Shown here one piece after another: positions 9,919-19,673 of a DNA stretch of 64,000 nucleotides. Within the stretch, counting starts at the first letter, position 1, and every line of letters starts with the position of its first letter. Under the pieces are notes generated by a model that saw only the letters and a list, made by a program, of their open reading frames with translations, did no database searches and had not been told where the DNA came from. The position numbers and the translations under genes were made by a program. The stretch comes from Parazoarcus communis SWub3 = DSM 12120 (GTDB lineage Bacteria > Pseudomonadota > Gammaproteobacteria > Burkholderiales > Rhodocyclaceae). The DNA lies in the NCBI RefSeq assembly GCF_003226565.1, contig NZ_QKOE01000007.1, positions 153,903 through 217,902 on the forward strand, read 5' to 3'.

Positions 9919-10114
9919 GCGGATGTCCCCTCTTGAATGAGTGGGCGGAGTATAGCCATAGCATGGGGCGCACGGAATGCGCACGATCAATCGGTAACAG
10001 GGCGACACTTGCCGCAACCTGCAGGATGAGGTCAAAATAATAAAGTATTACCGAATGCAGAACAGCCAAGGGCGCCGTAGCCGGCAGGTACTGACGGCCC
10101 CGCACGGAGGAAGC

Positions 10115-10768
10115 ATGAAACAGAGCAGTGTCATCGCCTTGTTGTCGCAAAAAGGCGGTGTAGGCAAGACGACGGTCACCATGCAACTGGCCGACGGCCT
10201 GGCTGGAAACGGCTACCGGATTGCGGTTGGCGATCTGGATCCGCAGGAAAGTGCCCTACGTTGGGCAGGCAGTGTCGAGGGCTTTCCGGCCATGGTTGCC
10301 GCTGTGCAGGGAGATACAGAGGCCATTGCCAGCGGTGTGCGCGATATGGGGCGTCATGCGGATCTGGTATTGCTGGACTGCCCTCCATCGATCGAGCACC
10401 CGCATACGCTCGGGGTGCTTGAAGTGGCCGACATCGTCCTGATCCCGGTTGTACCCAGCCCGACTGACTTGTGGTCCACCCGTGCGGTCGAGCGTCTGGT
10501 GGTCGCGACCATGGCACGACGTCCGGGTTTGCGTGCGGCCTTGTTGCCAAACCGGATTCAACGCACCGCACTGGCCAGTGACGTGCTGGAGATCCTGCGT
10601 GAATTCTCCTTACCGGTTCTGGCCGGTGGTCTGAGTCAGCGCAATGCCTATGCGCAGAGTGCGATTGAAGGGGGGTCGGTTTACCGCTTGGGCCGTGCGG
10701 CGGACCCAGCCCGTGAAGAAGTGGACCGCCTGGTTGGGGCGGTCCTGAAAATGATTGGAGGTCATTGA
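10115..10768 (+). CDS. ParA/MinD-type partition ATPase
   Basis: 217 residues. The deviant Walker A KGGVGKTT lies at about residues 12-19, Walker A' at DLDPQ and Walker B at LVLLDCPPS. There is no N-terminal DNA-binding domain, so it belongs to the small ParA type used to position plasmids or protein cargo on the nucleoid. I chose the ATG at 10115 (GGAGGA just upstream). Its stop overlaps the next ATG (TGATG), so it is coupled to the Ala/Lys-rich partner gene. This is not the chromosomal parAB locus: no ParB is nearby. Confidence 0.88.
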   Translation: MKQSSVIALLSQKGGVGKTTVTMQLADGLAGNGYRIAVGDLDPQESALRWAGSVEGFPAMVAAVQGDTEAIASGVRDMGRHADLVLLDCPPSIEHPHTLGVLEVADIVLIPVVPSPTDLWSTRAVERLVVATMARRPGLRAALLPNRIQRTALASDVLEILREFSLPVLAGGLSQRNAYAQSAIEGGSVYRLGRAADPAREEVDRLVGAVLKMIGGH

Positions 10769-11721
10769 TGAGTAACAGCAAGAATACCAAGTCGGCTTTG
10801 CGCGCCACGCTGCAGAAGGAAGACGCATCAGTTGCCGAGCGTCTGCCAGACGTGATGGCTGCGGTAGCGGCCGAACCTGTGGTTCAGGCTGCACCACAAG
10901 CCGCAGCCGCAAAGATTGCGGTGCCTGACGTGGTGCCATTGGACAAGGCTGATGCCGCACCAAAGTCAGCAGCGAAGCCGGCAGCGAAACCCGCAGCGAA
11001 CTCGGGGGCGAAGCCGGTCGCAGACAAGGCCCCGGCAAAGGCGGCCCCGGCAAAGAAAGCGGCACCTGCCAGGCGTGCAGCAACTGTCGTCAAGAAAGCC
11101 GCTGCACCTGCTGCAAAGGCAGGGGCGGTTGCAAAGGAAAATGCGGCTCCCGTGCCGGATGCGAAGGTCACCGCAGCGACTGCAGCCAAACCCGCCGCAG
11201 CCAAGCCCGCCGCAGCCAAGCCCGCCGCAGCCAAGCCCGCCGCAGCCAAGCCGGCGACTCAAGTTGCGACGGCATCCAAGGCCAAAAAGCCGGAAGCCCC
11301 GGTCCCGGCGGCTAAAACTGCGCCGGCAGTCGCTGCAACCAAGGCATCCACTGCCAGCAAGCCGGCGGCGGCCAAGAAGGCGGCTGCAAGCTCGGCAGCG
11401 CCCAAGGTGGTGAAGCCGGTCAAGGCCAAGGTCGCCGCTGTCGAGGTCATTCCTCCGGTGTCTGCCCCCGTCAAGGCTCTGGTGGTGGAGGCCAAGAAGG
11501 AAAAGCCGGGCAAGGTGGTGCGCGATTCGTTCTCGATGCCCAAGACCGAACATGCCGACCTGAAGAACCTGCGTACTGCGCTGGCCAAGGCGGGTCGTCT
11601 ATCCACCAAGTCTGAAGTGCTGCGTGCAGGCCTGCGTTTGCTGACCCAGCGCACGGTCGATGAACTGGTTGCGGTGCTCGATGCGTTGCCTGTCGTGCCC
11701 AAGGGCAAGGGCAAGAAGTAA
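10768..11721 (+). CDS. Ala/Lys/Pro-rich protein with C-terminal ribbon-helix-helix-like segment
   Basis: 317 residues. Residues ~30-235 are low-complexity Ala/Lys/Pro, resembling the histone H1 tail and including perfect PAAAK repeats. The last ~80 residues are ordered: RDSFSMPKTEH...KSEVLRAGLRLL, which resembles CopG/ParD-like ribbon-helix-helix proteins. A basic tail plus RHH implies DNA binding. Coupling to the ParA-like ATPase suggests it is the ATPase partner or the adaptor for a positioned cargo. The ATG at 10768 overlaps the parA stop and follows GGAGGT. The function of the pair is unknown. Confidence 0.75.
   Translation: MSNSKNTKSALRATLQKEDASVAERLPDVMAAVAAEPVVQAAPQAAAAKIAVPDVVPLDKADAAPKSAAKPAAKPAANSGAKPVADKAPAKAAPAKKAAPARRAATVVKKAAAPAAKAGAVAKENAAPVPDAKVTAATAAKPAAAKPAAAKPAAAKPAAAKPATQVATASKAKKPEAPVPAAKTAPAVAATKASTASKPAAAKKAAASSAAPKVVKPVKAKVAAVEVIPPVSAPVKALVVEAKKEKPGKVVRDSFSMPKTEHADLKNLRTALAKAGRLSTKSEVLRAGLRLLTQRTVDELVAVLDALPVVPKGKGKK
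11191..11250 (+). repeat. Four perfect tandem 15-bp repeats (PAAAK coding)
   Basis: Four exact head-to-tail copies of CCCGCCGCAGCCAAG lie inside the Ala/Lys/Pro-rich tail. The unit is a multiple of three, so copy-number change would lengthen or shorten the linker without a frameshift. Confidence 0.95.
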
Positions 11722-11829
11722 GTCAGGAAGTCTGGTGGGTCGGTTCTGACCGCCTTTCGAGACGCCTGGCCCCCTGTTCCAGTGCCTGCTCAACGGGGCG
11801 GGAGGCTGGGCACGACCGACGGTCCAGTT

Positions 11830-13641
11830 TTACCGCTCGAGTTCGACGACGATCAACCCGCGCAAGGCATTTCCGAGGTAGATCGTGCCCGCCTGTTCCA
11901 GATCTGCCGGGTAAAGCGGGGCCTCGATCGCCCGGCCGGTTTCGATCAGCTCGCGACGCAGAACCCCATCCAGTGCCCCAGATGCCAGCGGTGGGGTCAG
12001 CAGCATGCCGTCGCCACGGTCGACGAACAGGTTGCTGCGAGCACCTTCGACCAGTTCCCCACTTTCATTGAGCAGCAGGGCGTCAAACTGCTCCCTCGCC
12101 ATCGCCTGCGTCAGCACCCGGTCGTAGCGTGCGCGCAAGGTGGTCTTGTGCCGTAGCAGCGGGTTGGTGCTGATGACCCGCTCGTGACTGATGCCCATCC
12201 GATGAGGGCCTGAGGCGAGCTCGGCGAGTGCTTCGCTATCGATCCGGAGACTACCGTCGGCGCTCAATTCCAGTCTGACCCGGTGCGTGCCGGCTGGCAG
12301 CGTGTCGGCACGGTCCTGCAGGCCTTGCGTAACGGCATCAATGTCACAACGATGCCCAAGCGCACGGGCCGATTGGTCGAGCCGGGCCAGATGGCGTGCG
12401 AGCAAGGGGTAGGGTGTGGTCTGGCCAGCCTCGCAGCGCAAGGTTTCGATCAAACCGAATGGGGGCGGCAGACGGCTGGTGAAGCGTGCCTTTAACAGGC
12501 ACTCGGCCCATTCGGACGGACCGTCGGAATCGGCGACCACGCCGCTGCCGACATTCAGACGGACACGCCGGTCGGGCCCGATGCGCAAGGTGCGGATCGG
12601 TACATTCAGGCTGAAGTCGCCGTTCGGGGCGATCCAGCCGAATGCGCCGCAATACAGGTCACGTGGGGAGGTTTCGAGTTCGCGGATGATCTCCATTGCG
12701 CGGATCTTGGGTGCGCCGGTCACTGAACCGCAGGGGAACAGCGCGCGCAGGATGGTGTGCAGCCCGGCGCGCACGGGCTCGGCAGCGACAGTCGATGTCA
12801 TCTGCCACACCGTCGGATAGGCCTCGACCTCGCACAAGGCGGTGACGCGGACGCCGCCGCTTGGTGCCAGGCGGCCGAGATCGTTGCGAATCAGGTCGAC
12901 GATCATCACGTTTTCGGCACGGTCCTTGGGCGACTGTTGCAGGGCCTCGGGGTCGGTGTTGCGTGCCGAGGTCCCCTTCATTGGCCGGCAGGTCAGCCGT
13001 TGCCCGCGACGCTCGACGAACAGCTCCGGAGAGCGTGACAGGATGGCCTGCCCGGAGTCGGCCACAAAGCCGCCGTGCGCCACTGGCTGCGCCTGCATCA
13101 GGCGGCGGTAGAGCGCCAGCGGCGCGCCATAAAGTTGCCCGTGCAGCGGCCAGGTGTAGTTGACCTGATAGCAGTCGCCCGCATGAATCAGCGCACGTAT
13201 GCGATCAATGGCCTGCAGGTAGTGCTCACGCGTGATGCCCACGCTCAGGTTGGCAATGCCGGCAACACGCTCTTCTTCCGGCAGTGCCTGGAGCCGTGCG
13301 TCGAGGTGCGCCTCCGAGTCCACCCGGTCCAGGTATCTGCCGGTGGAAAAGATCCATGCGGTCAGCAGTGGAGGAGGCTCGCATCCGGCGGCGGGGGCCG
13401 GTGGGTGCCCGCGGCGTTGCAGCCGGGGCTCCAGCACCTCGCCCAGCTCGTAAGCAGCGGCCAATGCAATCCAGTGACCGGCTGTCGATGCGGCCTCGAT
13501 CTGCGCCAGGCAGGCTGGCAGCTCGGCGCCGTCGCGGCAGATCCTTTTGTCGACCAAACCCTCGAGCCACAGGTCACGGCCTTCGAGTTGATTGTCGAAA
13601 AGGGCAAACTCGGCTGAAGCGGGCGGGGGGGTGAGGGGCAT
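11830..13641 (-). CDS. pabB: Aminodeoxychorismate synthase I fused to aminodeoxychorismate lyase
   Basis: ~603 residues with two enzymes of p-aminobenzoate (folate) synthesis in one chain. The N-terminal ~370 residues are a chorismate-binding domain (KGTSARN, DLIRNDLGR, PCGSVTGAPK, IRTLRI). The C-terminal ~220 residues are a class IV PLP lyase (PabC-like), with the likely PLP lysine in LRHKTTLRARYD and NESGELVEGARSNLF. The start is taken at MPLTPPPASAEFAL; a longer start at 13692 is possible. It is divergent from thrC. Confidence 0.9.
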   Translation of the reverse strand: MPLTPPPASAEFALFDNQLEGRDLWLEGLVDKRICRDGAELPACLAQIEAASTAGHWIALAAAYELGEVLEPRLQRRGHPPAPAAGCEPPPLLTAWIFSTGRYLDRVDSEAHLDARLQALPEEERVAGIANLSVGITREHYLQAIDRIRALIHAGDCYQVNYTWPLHGQLYGAPLALYRRLMQAQPVAHGGFVADSGQAILSRSPELFVERRGQRLTCRPMKGTSARNTDPEALQQSPKDRAENVMIVDLIRNDLGRLAPSGGVRVTALCEVEAYPTVWQMTSTVAAEPVRAGLHTILRALFPCGSVTGAPKIRAMEIIRELETSPRDLYCGAFGWIAPNGDFSLNVPIRTLRIGPDRRVRLNVGSGVVADSDGPSEWAECLLKARFTSRLPPPFGLIETLRCEAGQTTPYPLLARHLARLDQSARALGHRCDIDAVTQGLQDRADTLPAGTHRVRLELSADGSLRIDSEALAELASGPHRMGISHERVISTNPLLRHKTTLRARYDRVLTQAMAREQFDALLLNESGELVEGARSNLFVDRGDGMLLTPPLASGALDGVLRRELIETGRAIEAPLYPADLEQAGTIYLGNALRGLIVVELER

Positions 13642-13862
13642 GCGGATGCGGGAGAGGTTTGGGGGCGGGGCGGAGGTGAGTGCCGCCAGCATTCTACCTG
13701 CGCGCCCAGTCGGTTTTGGCGCGCCTTTGCTTGTCGCGCGCAGTGCCGGGCGGGTTCAGGATGCATGGACCCGCCCGCCGCATGCGATCATCCGCCCGCC
13801 CTGCTAAACTCTCGCCTCTTGCGCGTCAGTGCGCACCCAACCGCTGTCTCGAGGATCGTTCC

Positions 13863-15311
13863 GTGAAGTACATCTCCACCCGCGGCCATGTCGGCCAGCC
13901 CGCCAATCCCGAATTCTGCGACATCCTGCTCGGTGGTCTGGCGCCGGACGGCGGGCTTTACCTGCCGGAAAGCTATCCACGCATCGGCCGTGCCGAGCTC
14001 GATGCGTGGCGCTCGCTGTCTTACGCCGGGCTGGCCTTCGAGATCCTGTCGCGCTTCATTACCGATATTCCGGCGGCTGACCTGAAGGCGATCTGTGACA
14101 AGACCTACACCGCCGACGTCTATCGTCACGCCCGCCCGGGCGACGACACTGCGAAAATCACGCCGGTGCATTGGCTGGAGCAGGGGCGTCTGGGTTTGCT
14201 GGAGCTGTCCAACGGCCCCACCCTGGCGTTCAAGGACATGGCCATGCAGTTGCTCGGCAACCTGTTCGAGTACGTGCTGGCCAAGCGTGGCGAGAGCATC
14301 AATATCCTGGGGGCCACCTCGGGCGACACCGGATCGGCAGCCGAATACGCAATGCGGGGCAAGCAGGGCGTGCGGGTGTTCATGCTGTCGCCGCATGGCA
14401 AGATGAGTGCTTTCCAGCGTGCGCAGATGTATTCACTGCAGGATGAAAACATCTTCAACATTGCCGTGACCGGCATGTTTGACGATGCTCAGGACATCGT
14501 CAAGGCGGTGTCCAACGATCTCGAATTCAAGGCAAAGTACAAGATCGGTGCGGTCAATTCGATCAACTGGGCGCGCGTTGCGGCCCAGGTGGTGTATTAC
14601 TTCAAAGGCTACTTCGAGGCCACCACGTCCAACGACCAGCAGGTGGCGTTCTGCGTGCCTTCGGGCAATTTCGGCAACATCTGCGCCGGCCACATCGCCC
14701 GCATGATGGGCTTGCCGGTGGCAAAGCTCATCCTCGCCACCAACGAGAACGACGTGCTCGACGAGTTCTTCCGCACCGGGGTATATCGTCCGCGCAAGAC
14801 AGCCGAGACGCGGGTCACCTCCAGCCCGTCGATGGACATCTCCAAGGCCTCCAATTTCGAACGCTTTGTGTTCGACCTGGTCGGTCGCGATCCCCGTAAG
14901 GTCGCCGCACTGTGGACCGAGGTCGATGCCGGCCGCCCCTTCGACCTTTCCGCATCGGCCGAGTTTGCCCGCATCGGTGACTTTGCCTTTGCGTCTGGCA
15001 GCAGCAGCCATGCAGACCGTCTTGCCACCATCGGCAAGGTATTCGAGCAGTACGGGGTCATGATCGACACCCACACCGCCGATGGCGTGAAGGTGGCCTG
15101 GGAGCAGATCGAGACGATTCCGGCGGACGTTCCGGTGCTGGTGCTGGAGACGGCATTGCCGGTCAAGTTCGCCGAAACCATCCGCGAGGCGCTCGGGCGT
15201 GACCCCGAAGTGCCCGCCGACCTGCAAGGCCTGGAGGCGCTGCCGCAACGCGTCGAAGTGATGGCGCCGGATCTGGAACAGATCAAGCGCTTCATCGTCG
15301 AGCGCGTCTGA
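13863..15311 (+). CDS. thrC: Threonine synthase
   Basis: 482 residues with a GTG start, preceded by GAGGA at 13851-13855; the protein begins VKYISTRGHVGQP, as usual for proteobacterial ThrC. It converts O-phosphohomoserine to threonine with PLP. The PLP lysine is in LAFKDMAMQLLGN, and the phosphate-binding loop ATSGDTGSAAEY is present. The length is normal for the long (type II) form. No hom or thrB lies beside it within the window. Confidence 0.95.
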   Translation: MKYISTRGHVGQPANPEFCDILLGGLAPDGGLYLPESYPRIGRAELDAWRSLSYAGLAFEILSRFITDIPAADLKAICDKTYTADVYRHARPGDDTAKITPVHWLEQGRLGLLELSNGPTLAFKDMAMQLLGNLFEYVLAKRGESINILGATSGDTGSAAEYAMRGKQGVRVFMLSPHGKMSAFQRAQMYSLQDENIFNIAVTGMFDDAQDIVKAVSNDLEFKAKYKIGAVNSINWARVAAQVVYYFKGYFEATTSNDQQVAFCVPSGNFGNICAGHIARMMGLPVAKLILATNENDVLDEFFRTGVYRPRKTAETRVTSSPSMDISKASNFERFVFDLVGRDPRKVAALWTEVDAGRPFDLSASAEFARIGDFAFASGSSSHADRLATIGKVFEQYGVMIDTHTADGVKVAWEQIETIPADVPVLVLETALPVKFAETIREALGRDPEVPADLQGLEALPQRVEVMAPDLEQIKRFIVERV

Positions 15312-15563
15312 ACCAGATGGGTGTTGCCTGGCAGGCTTGGATGTGGTGCCTGTTCCGGCGGGGTTGTCACCTCGCCCTACGTCGGGCTTTGGGTGAGTGG
15401 GATTGATGGTGAAGGATTGAATCGCCGGGTTTTGGCTGCGTGGGGTTTGGTAGGGCGGGATGAAATCCCGCCGGGGGGTGGCGGTGGTGCGTCCATGGCT
15501 GAGTGCATCCCGGCTATTGACGGCAGCGGGTTGGCCTTCTACAATCCGCGCTCTTTCGCAGAT

Positions 15564-15638
15564 GGGCGGTTAGCTCAGCGGTAGAGCACTGCCTTCACAC
15601 GGCAGGGGTCACTGGTTCGATCCCAGTACCGCCCACCA
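15564..15638 (+). tRNA. tRNA-Val (CAC)
   Basis: 75 nt including encoded CCA. The acceptor GGGCGGT pairs with ACCGCCC. Anticodon stem CTGCC/GGCAG encloses the loop TTCACAC, giving anticodon CAC. The T-arm has GGTTCGATCC. Confidence 0.96.
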
Positions 15639-15689
15639 TCGGTGGGTGTTCTGCGAAATGTTCCGGCAGAGGGTACAACCCTGCTGACC

Positions 15690-15764
15690 GGGCGGTTAGC
15701 TCAGCGGTAGAGCACTGCCTTCACACGGCAGGGGTCACTGGTTCGATCCCAGTACCGCCCACCA
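15690..15764 (+). tRNA. tRNA-Val (CAC), second identical copy
   Basis: Identical over all 75 nt to the copy at 15564, with a 51-nt spacer, so the two are likely cotranscribed. It is followed within 10 nt by an intrinsic terminator. Confidence 0.96.
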
Positions 15765-15772
15765 GAATCCAA

Positions 15773-15805
15773 CCCCGACGTCGTTTCGACGGCGGGGTTT
15801 TTTAT
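15773..15805 (+). terminator. Intrinsic terminator after the tRNA-Val pair
   Basis: An 11-bp stem with one mismatch (CCCCGACGTCG, loop TTT, CGACGGCGGGG) is followed by a run of T residues. Confidence 0.85.
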
Positions 15806-15861
15806 TTTTTGCTGTCGTTCGCGGTGTCGCGCCACCCCGGACTGTTCATGGATTGCATCTG

Positions 15862-17259
15862 ATGACCGCCACCGTCCGTACCCGTTTTGCCCCCAGCCCC
15901 ACTGGCTATCTTCACATCGGCGGCGCGCGTACTGCGCTGTTTTCATGGGCCTATGCCCGCCGTCATCAGGGCGTGTTCATCCTGCGGATCGAAGATACCG
16001 ACGTCGCGCGCTCCACCCCCGAGGCGGTACAGGCGATCCTGGATGGCATGCAATGGCTGGGGCTGAACCACGACGAAGGTCCGTTCTACCAGATGCAGCG
16101 CATGGATCGTTACAAGGACGTGATCCAGCAGATGCTGGCGGCGGGCACCGCCTATTACTGCTATACCTCGAAGGAAGAGCTGGACGCCCTGCGTGCCGAG
16201 CAGGAAGCGCGCAAGGAAAAACCCCGCTACGACGGTCGCTGGCGTCCGGCCCCTGGCAAGACGCTGCCCACACCGCCGGAGGGTGTGCAGCCGGTGGTGC
16301 GCTTCTGTAACCCCACCGAGGGCAGCGTTGCCTGGGACGATCTGGTGAAAGGGCGCATCGAGATCTCCAACGCCGAACTCGACGACTTCATCATTGCCCG
16401 CGCCGACGGAACGCCCACCTACAACTTCTGCGTGGTGGTGGACGACTGGGACATGGGCATTACCCAGGTGATCCGCGGCGACGATCACGTCAATAACACG
16501 CCGCGTCAGATCAATGTGCTGAAGGCGCTGGGGGCCACCGTGCCGCAGTATGCGCACCTGTCGATGATCCTTGGCAGTGACGGTACCAAGCTCTCCAAGC
16601 GGCATGGTGCGGTCAGTGTGATGCAGTATGACGACGACGGCTATCTGCCGGAAGCCGTCATCAACTATCTGGCGCGCCTGGGCTGGAGCCATGGCGACGA
16701 CGAGGTGTTCAGCCGTGAGCAGTTTGTCGAGTGGTTCGATCTCGACCACATCACCCCGTCGGCGGCACAGTTCAACACCGAGAAGCTCAACTGGCTCAAC
16801 GCGCACTACATCAAGCAGGCGGACAATACCCGCCTGGCGGGTGAGGTGGCCAGCCGTCTGGCACGGCGCGGAGTGGACCCCGAAGCAGGGCCGGCGCTGG
16901 AATCCGTGGTTGCGCTGTACAAGGACCGTGCATCCAACCTGAACGAGCTGGCCGATGCCGCCGAGCTGTTCTGTGTTGACGTTCATCCGGCCGAAGAGGT
17001 GGTGGCCCAGCATCTGACCGAGGCAGCGCGTGCTGCCTTGCGCAGCCTTGCTGCCCGTCTGGCAGGCGCGGCGTGGGAGAAGCCGGCGCTCAATCAGGCG
17101 ATCAAGGACACCATGGCCGAGCACGGCCTGAAGATGCCGCAGGTCGCCATTCCGCTACGGGTGGCGGTGCTCGGTGTGCCACAGACGCCGTCGATCGATG
17201 CGGTGCTCGAGGTGCTGGGTCAGGCGCGCGTGCTGGCACGCTTGAACCGCTACCTCTGA
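15862..17259 (+). CDS. gltX: Glutamyl-tRNA synthetase
   Basis: 465 residues of a class I tRNA synthetase charging tRNA-Glu. The HIGH-type motif is in [16 protein letters not shown] near the N-terminus; the KMSKS-type motif is [10 protein letters not shown] at ~240. I took the ATG at 15862 ([15 protein letters not shown]); an upstream TTG at 15853 adds only three residues. Its 3' end overlaps that of the convergent diguanylate cyclase by 10 bp. Confidence 0.95.
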   Translation: MTATVRTRFAPSPTGYLHIGGARTALFSWAYARRHQGVFILRIEDTDVARSTPEAVQAILDGMQWLGLNHDEGPFYQMQRMDRYKDVIQQMLAAGTAYYCYTSKEELDALRAEQEARKEKPRYDGRWRPAPGKTLPTPPEGVQPVVRFCNPTEGSVAWDDLVKGRIEISNAELDDFIIARADGTPTYNFCVVVDDWDMGITQVIRGDDHVNNTPRQINVLKALGATVPQYAHLSMILGSDGTKLSKRHGAVSVMQYDDDGYLPEAVINYLARLGWSHGDDEVFSREQFVEWFDLDHITPSAAQFNTEKLNWLNAHYIKQADNTRLAGEVASRLARRGVDPEAGPALESVVALYKDRASNLNELADAAELFCVDVHPAEEVVAQHLTEAARAALRSLAARLAGAAWEKPALNQAIKDTMAEHGLKMPQVAIPLRVAVLGVPQTPSIDAVLEVLGQARVLARLNRYL

Positions 17260-19268
17260 CCGGGGGTGGCTGCAGCCTTGTCATCCAGCCTGGGCAGCGG
17301 TGTCGAAACACGGTTGCGCCCGCCTGTCTTCGCGGCGTAGAGCGCTTCGTCGGCACGCTGTAGCGGCGCATCGGTGTTTTCATCGGTGTGCTGCAGTTCG
17401 GTGATGCCAATGCTGACGGTTACCGAAATCCGTAGCGTTCCGAACTCTGCCGCGCTGTTTTCCAGCGCGCCGCGCAGACGCTCGGCAGTTTCTGTCGCCC
17501 CCTTGATGTCATCTCCCGGCAACAGCATCGCGAACTCCTCGCCGCCAAGGCGCCCGATCAGGTCGGTCTGACGCAGGGTGTTGCGGGCAATGGCGACAAA
17601 GTGCTTGAGTACCGCATCGCCCGCTGCGTGGCCGTAGCGGTCGTTGACGTTCTTGAAATGATCCAGGTCCGCCATCAGCAGCGAAGCGGGGTGCCCGTTG
17701 CGGCGCAGGCGGGCGAGTTCGGATTCCAGTGCCGACAGGAAATGCCGGCGATTACCGGCACCGGTCAGCGGGTCGGTGGTGGCAAGACGGATCAGTTCGT
17801 CCTGGCGGCGCCGGTAATCGGTGATGTCGCGGAACACCACCACTGCGCCTTCGCGATGATCATGCTCATTGATCGGCGCAACAGTCATCGAGACCGGAAA
17901 ATGCTCGCCGGTGTCGCGGATGAACCAGTCCTCACAGACGCGGCGCTTGCCGTCAGCCAGCGTCTGTTGAACCGGGCAGAGTGCGTTGGGGTAGGGTGAG
18001 CCGTCCCTGTGGCTGTGATGGAAGAGCTGGTGCTGATCGTGGCCGACGACCTCATCAGCGCGGTAGCCCAGCATCTGCAGTGCAGACCGATTGATGAAGG
18101 TGGCGTGGCCGTTGCGGTCGACACCATAGATGCCGTCGCCAGCGGTTTCCAGCAACAGTTTGTTGTGCCGCGACAGCTTTTGTAGTGCTTCGGTCTGGGT
18201 CTCCAGCTGGCGACGCCACTCCCTGCGGCTGAGCTTGGACAGGATCAGCACCAGGGCCAGCACAAACGCCAGGCCGGACAGGGCGGTGCGGATCAGCTCC
18301 CACCGCTCGTTTTCGTGGGCAAGCAGCAAGTGGGTGACATCCTTCCAGATCACCACGGAACCGATCGGGGGCCGGTTGCTGTCGAGGCTGCCAAGATAGT
18401 CGTGAAAGCCGAAACGGATCAGGTGGTACGTCCGCCCCTTCCATTCCAGCAAGGGGGTAGCCTGCTTGCCCGCGGTGGGTTTCAATTCACCGGCCTCCAG
18501 CCATTCGGCAGCCTGCGGTCCCGTTGCGGTCAATAGATAGCAGCACTGGTTGCGCTTGCTTGGCGCGCTGTTGGGGCGATAACTCTCCCACATGGCATCG
18601 GTGACGGCCTCGGCACGCAGCAGCACGGCAATGCCGATATCCAGCCGATGGCTGAGGCGGTCGATCAGGTCGCTCATGCCGATGCCAACCTCGAGCGTGC
18701 CGACATGCAATGGATTGCCCTCCGCATCCGGGTGGGTGACAGGTACTGCGCCGCGCACGCCAGCGTATGCGCGGCCGATTTCGAAGCCGCTGCGGGGTAT
18801 GCGGTCGGCCTGGACGGCACGAAGCAGCGGCCGCAGCTCCATCAGGCTGTCGCCCTGGTCGTCAGGTGCGTGCATGCGCAGCAAGGAGCGCAGATCCGGG
18901 GTGGTCAGCACTTGCAGCTGGCGCAGGTCGTTGTGGCGGTAAAGCTCGATCCACTGCGACTGCATCTTGCGCAGGAGCTGGGTGTGTGCAGCCTCCGCCA
19001 CCTGAAGGTCGCCCGCTTGTCTGGCTTGCGTGCCTTGTGCGGTCAGGCGGCGGAGTTCGGCATCGGATGCGAGGCCAAATGCCAGTGATATCGCTTGTTG
19101 CTCGAGTTCGCCGAGCGCGGCCCGATAGACGCTCTCCAGCCGGACAGCCTCCTGTTCGAACTGAAGGTCCAGTTGGTCGTCCAGTTGCTTCAGCGACAAG
19201 GCACCTACTGCGGCGAATATCGCTGCAACCAGCAGGCTTGCAATCAGCACGACCGATCGGTAGCTCAC
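17250..19268 (-). CDS. Membrane diguanylate cyclase (sensor-PAS-GGDEF)
   Basis: 672 residues. An N-terminal membrane helix (~7-27) is followed by a large extracytoplasmic sensor region (~30-320), a second helix (~327-345), a PAS domain (~370-490) with PAC-like [10 protein letters not shown], and a GGDEF domain (~505-655). The active-site loop is [14 protein letters not shown], which is catalytically competent, so c-di-GMP synthesis is predicted. The RxxD autoinhibitory site is not evident. The ligand is unknown. Confidence 0.92.
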   Translation of the reverse strand: MSYRSVVLIASLLVAAIFAAVGALSLKQLDDQLDLQFEQEAVRLESVYRAALGELEQQAISLAFGLASDAELRRLTAQGTQARQAGDLQVAEAAHTQLLRKMQSQWIELYRHNDLRQLQVLTTPDLRSLLRMHAPDDQGDSLMELRPLLRAVQADRIPRSGFEIGRAYAGVRGAVPVTHPDAEGNPLHVGTLEVGIGMSDLIDRLSHRLDIGIAVLLRAEAVTDAMWESYRPNSAPSKRNQCCYLLTATGPQAAEWLEAGELKPTAGKQATPLLEWKGRTYHLIRFGFHDYLGSLDSNRPPIGSVVIWKDVTHLLLAHENERWELIRTALSGLAFVLALVLILSKLSRREWRRQLETQTEALQKLSRHNKLLLETAGDGIYGVDRNGHATFINRSALQMLGYRADEVVGHDQHQLFHHSHRDGSPYPNALCPVQQTLADGKRRVCEDWFIRDTGEHFPVSMTVAPINEHDHREGAVVVFRDITDYRRRQDELIRLATTDPLTGAGNRRHFLSALESELARLRRNGHPASLLMADLDHFKNVNDRYGHAAGDAVLKHFVAIARNTLRQTDLIGRLGGEEFAMLLPGDDIKGATETAERLRGALENSAAEFGTLRISVTVSIGITELQHTDENTDAPLQRADEALYAAKTGGRNRVSTPLPRLDDKAAATPGQR

Positions 19269-19358
19269 GGTTCAAATGTCCGTTTGACTGGCCACCATTC
19301 TAGGCCTCTCCATGCATCATGCGAACTGTCATTTACGCCAAAAGTGATATTTGTCAGC

Positions 19359-19670
19359 TTATCCCGCAAATTTTTCAGGCCTGAGGACGCCCACATCAGC
19401 CACGAAGGCGACCATGGCATAGTGGCGAAAGTACGTGGCCTCGACATGGGTGGTGATGGTGACGGCAGTGGAAACATCGCACAGGATTTCCATGCGGATG
19501 CTGCGGTCGGCGTCCCAGGTGCCGCTGCGGTCGCCGTGGCTGCCACGGCCGCGAACGTCGGCCACGGTGTAGCCGTGCGCGCCCAGGCGCATGACATCCC
19601 GCGAGAGCTTTTCTTCCAGGGCGCGTTCGGTAATCAGTACGACCAGTTTGCAAGGATGGGTGTTGGGCAT
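19359..19670 (-). CDS. SbtB-like P-II family regulator
   Basis: 103 residues with a P-II-like ferredoxin fold, as judged from LVVLITERALEEKLSRDV at the start, a T-loop-like stretch (VRGRGSHGDRSGTWDADR) and a final VGVLRPEKFAG. The gene starts 3 bp after the SbtA-type permease on the same strand, the usual sbtA-sbtB pairing. SbtB of cyanobacteria binds cAMP/AMP/ADP/ATP and gates SbtA. The C-terminal CGPxGC redox extension of many cyanobacterial SbtB proteins is absent here. Identification rests on context plus fold-like features. Confidence 0.8.
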   Translation of the reverse strand: MPNTHPCKLVVLITERALEEKLSRDVMRLGAHGYTVADVRGRGSHGDRSGTWDADRSIRMEILCDVSTAVTITTHVEATYFRHYAMVAFVADVGVLRPEKFAG

Positions 19671-19673
19671 GTT

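Noticed and set aside
10884..11249. Ala-rich minus-strand frame with apparent hydrophobic helices
   Set aside because: It is the mirror of the Ala/Lys/Pro repeat region of the coupled ParA partner and has no start signal.
11191..11250. Regular short repeats as a possible CRISPR array
   Set aside because: Units are contiguous 15-mers without spacers and are in frame inside a protein; no CRISPR array or cas gene was seen in the window.
15403..15480. GGGCGGGATGAAATCCCGCC dyad before the tRNA genes as a terminator or riboswitch
   Set aside because: A short intergenic palindrome without T tract or conserved riboswitch elements; no plausible target gene directly downstream.
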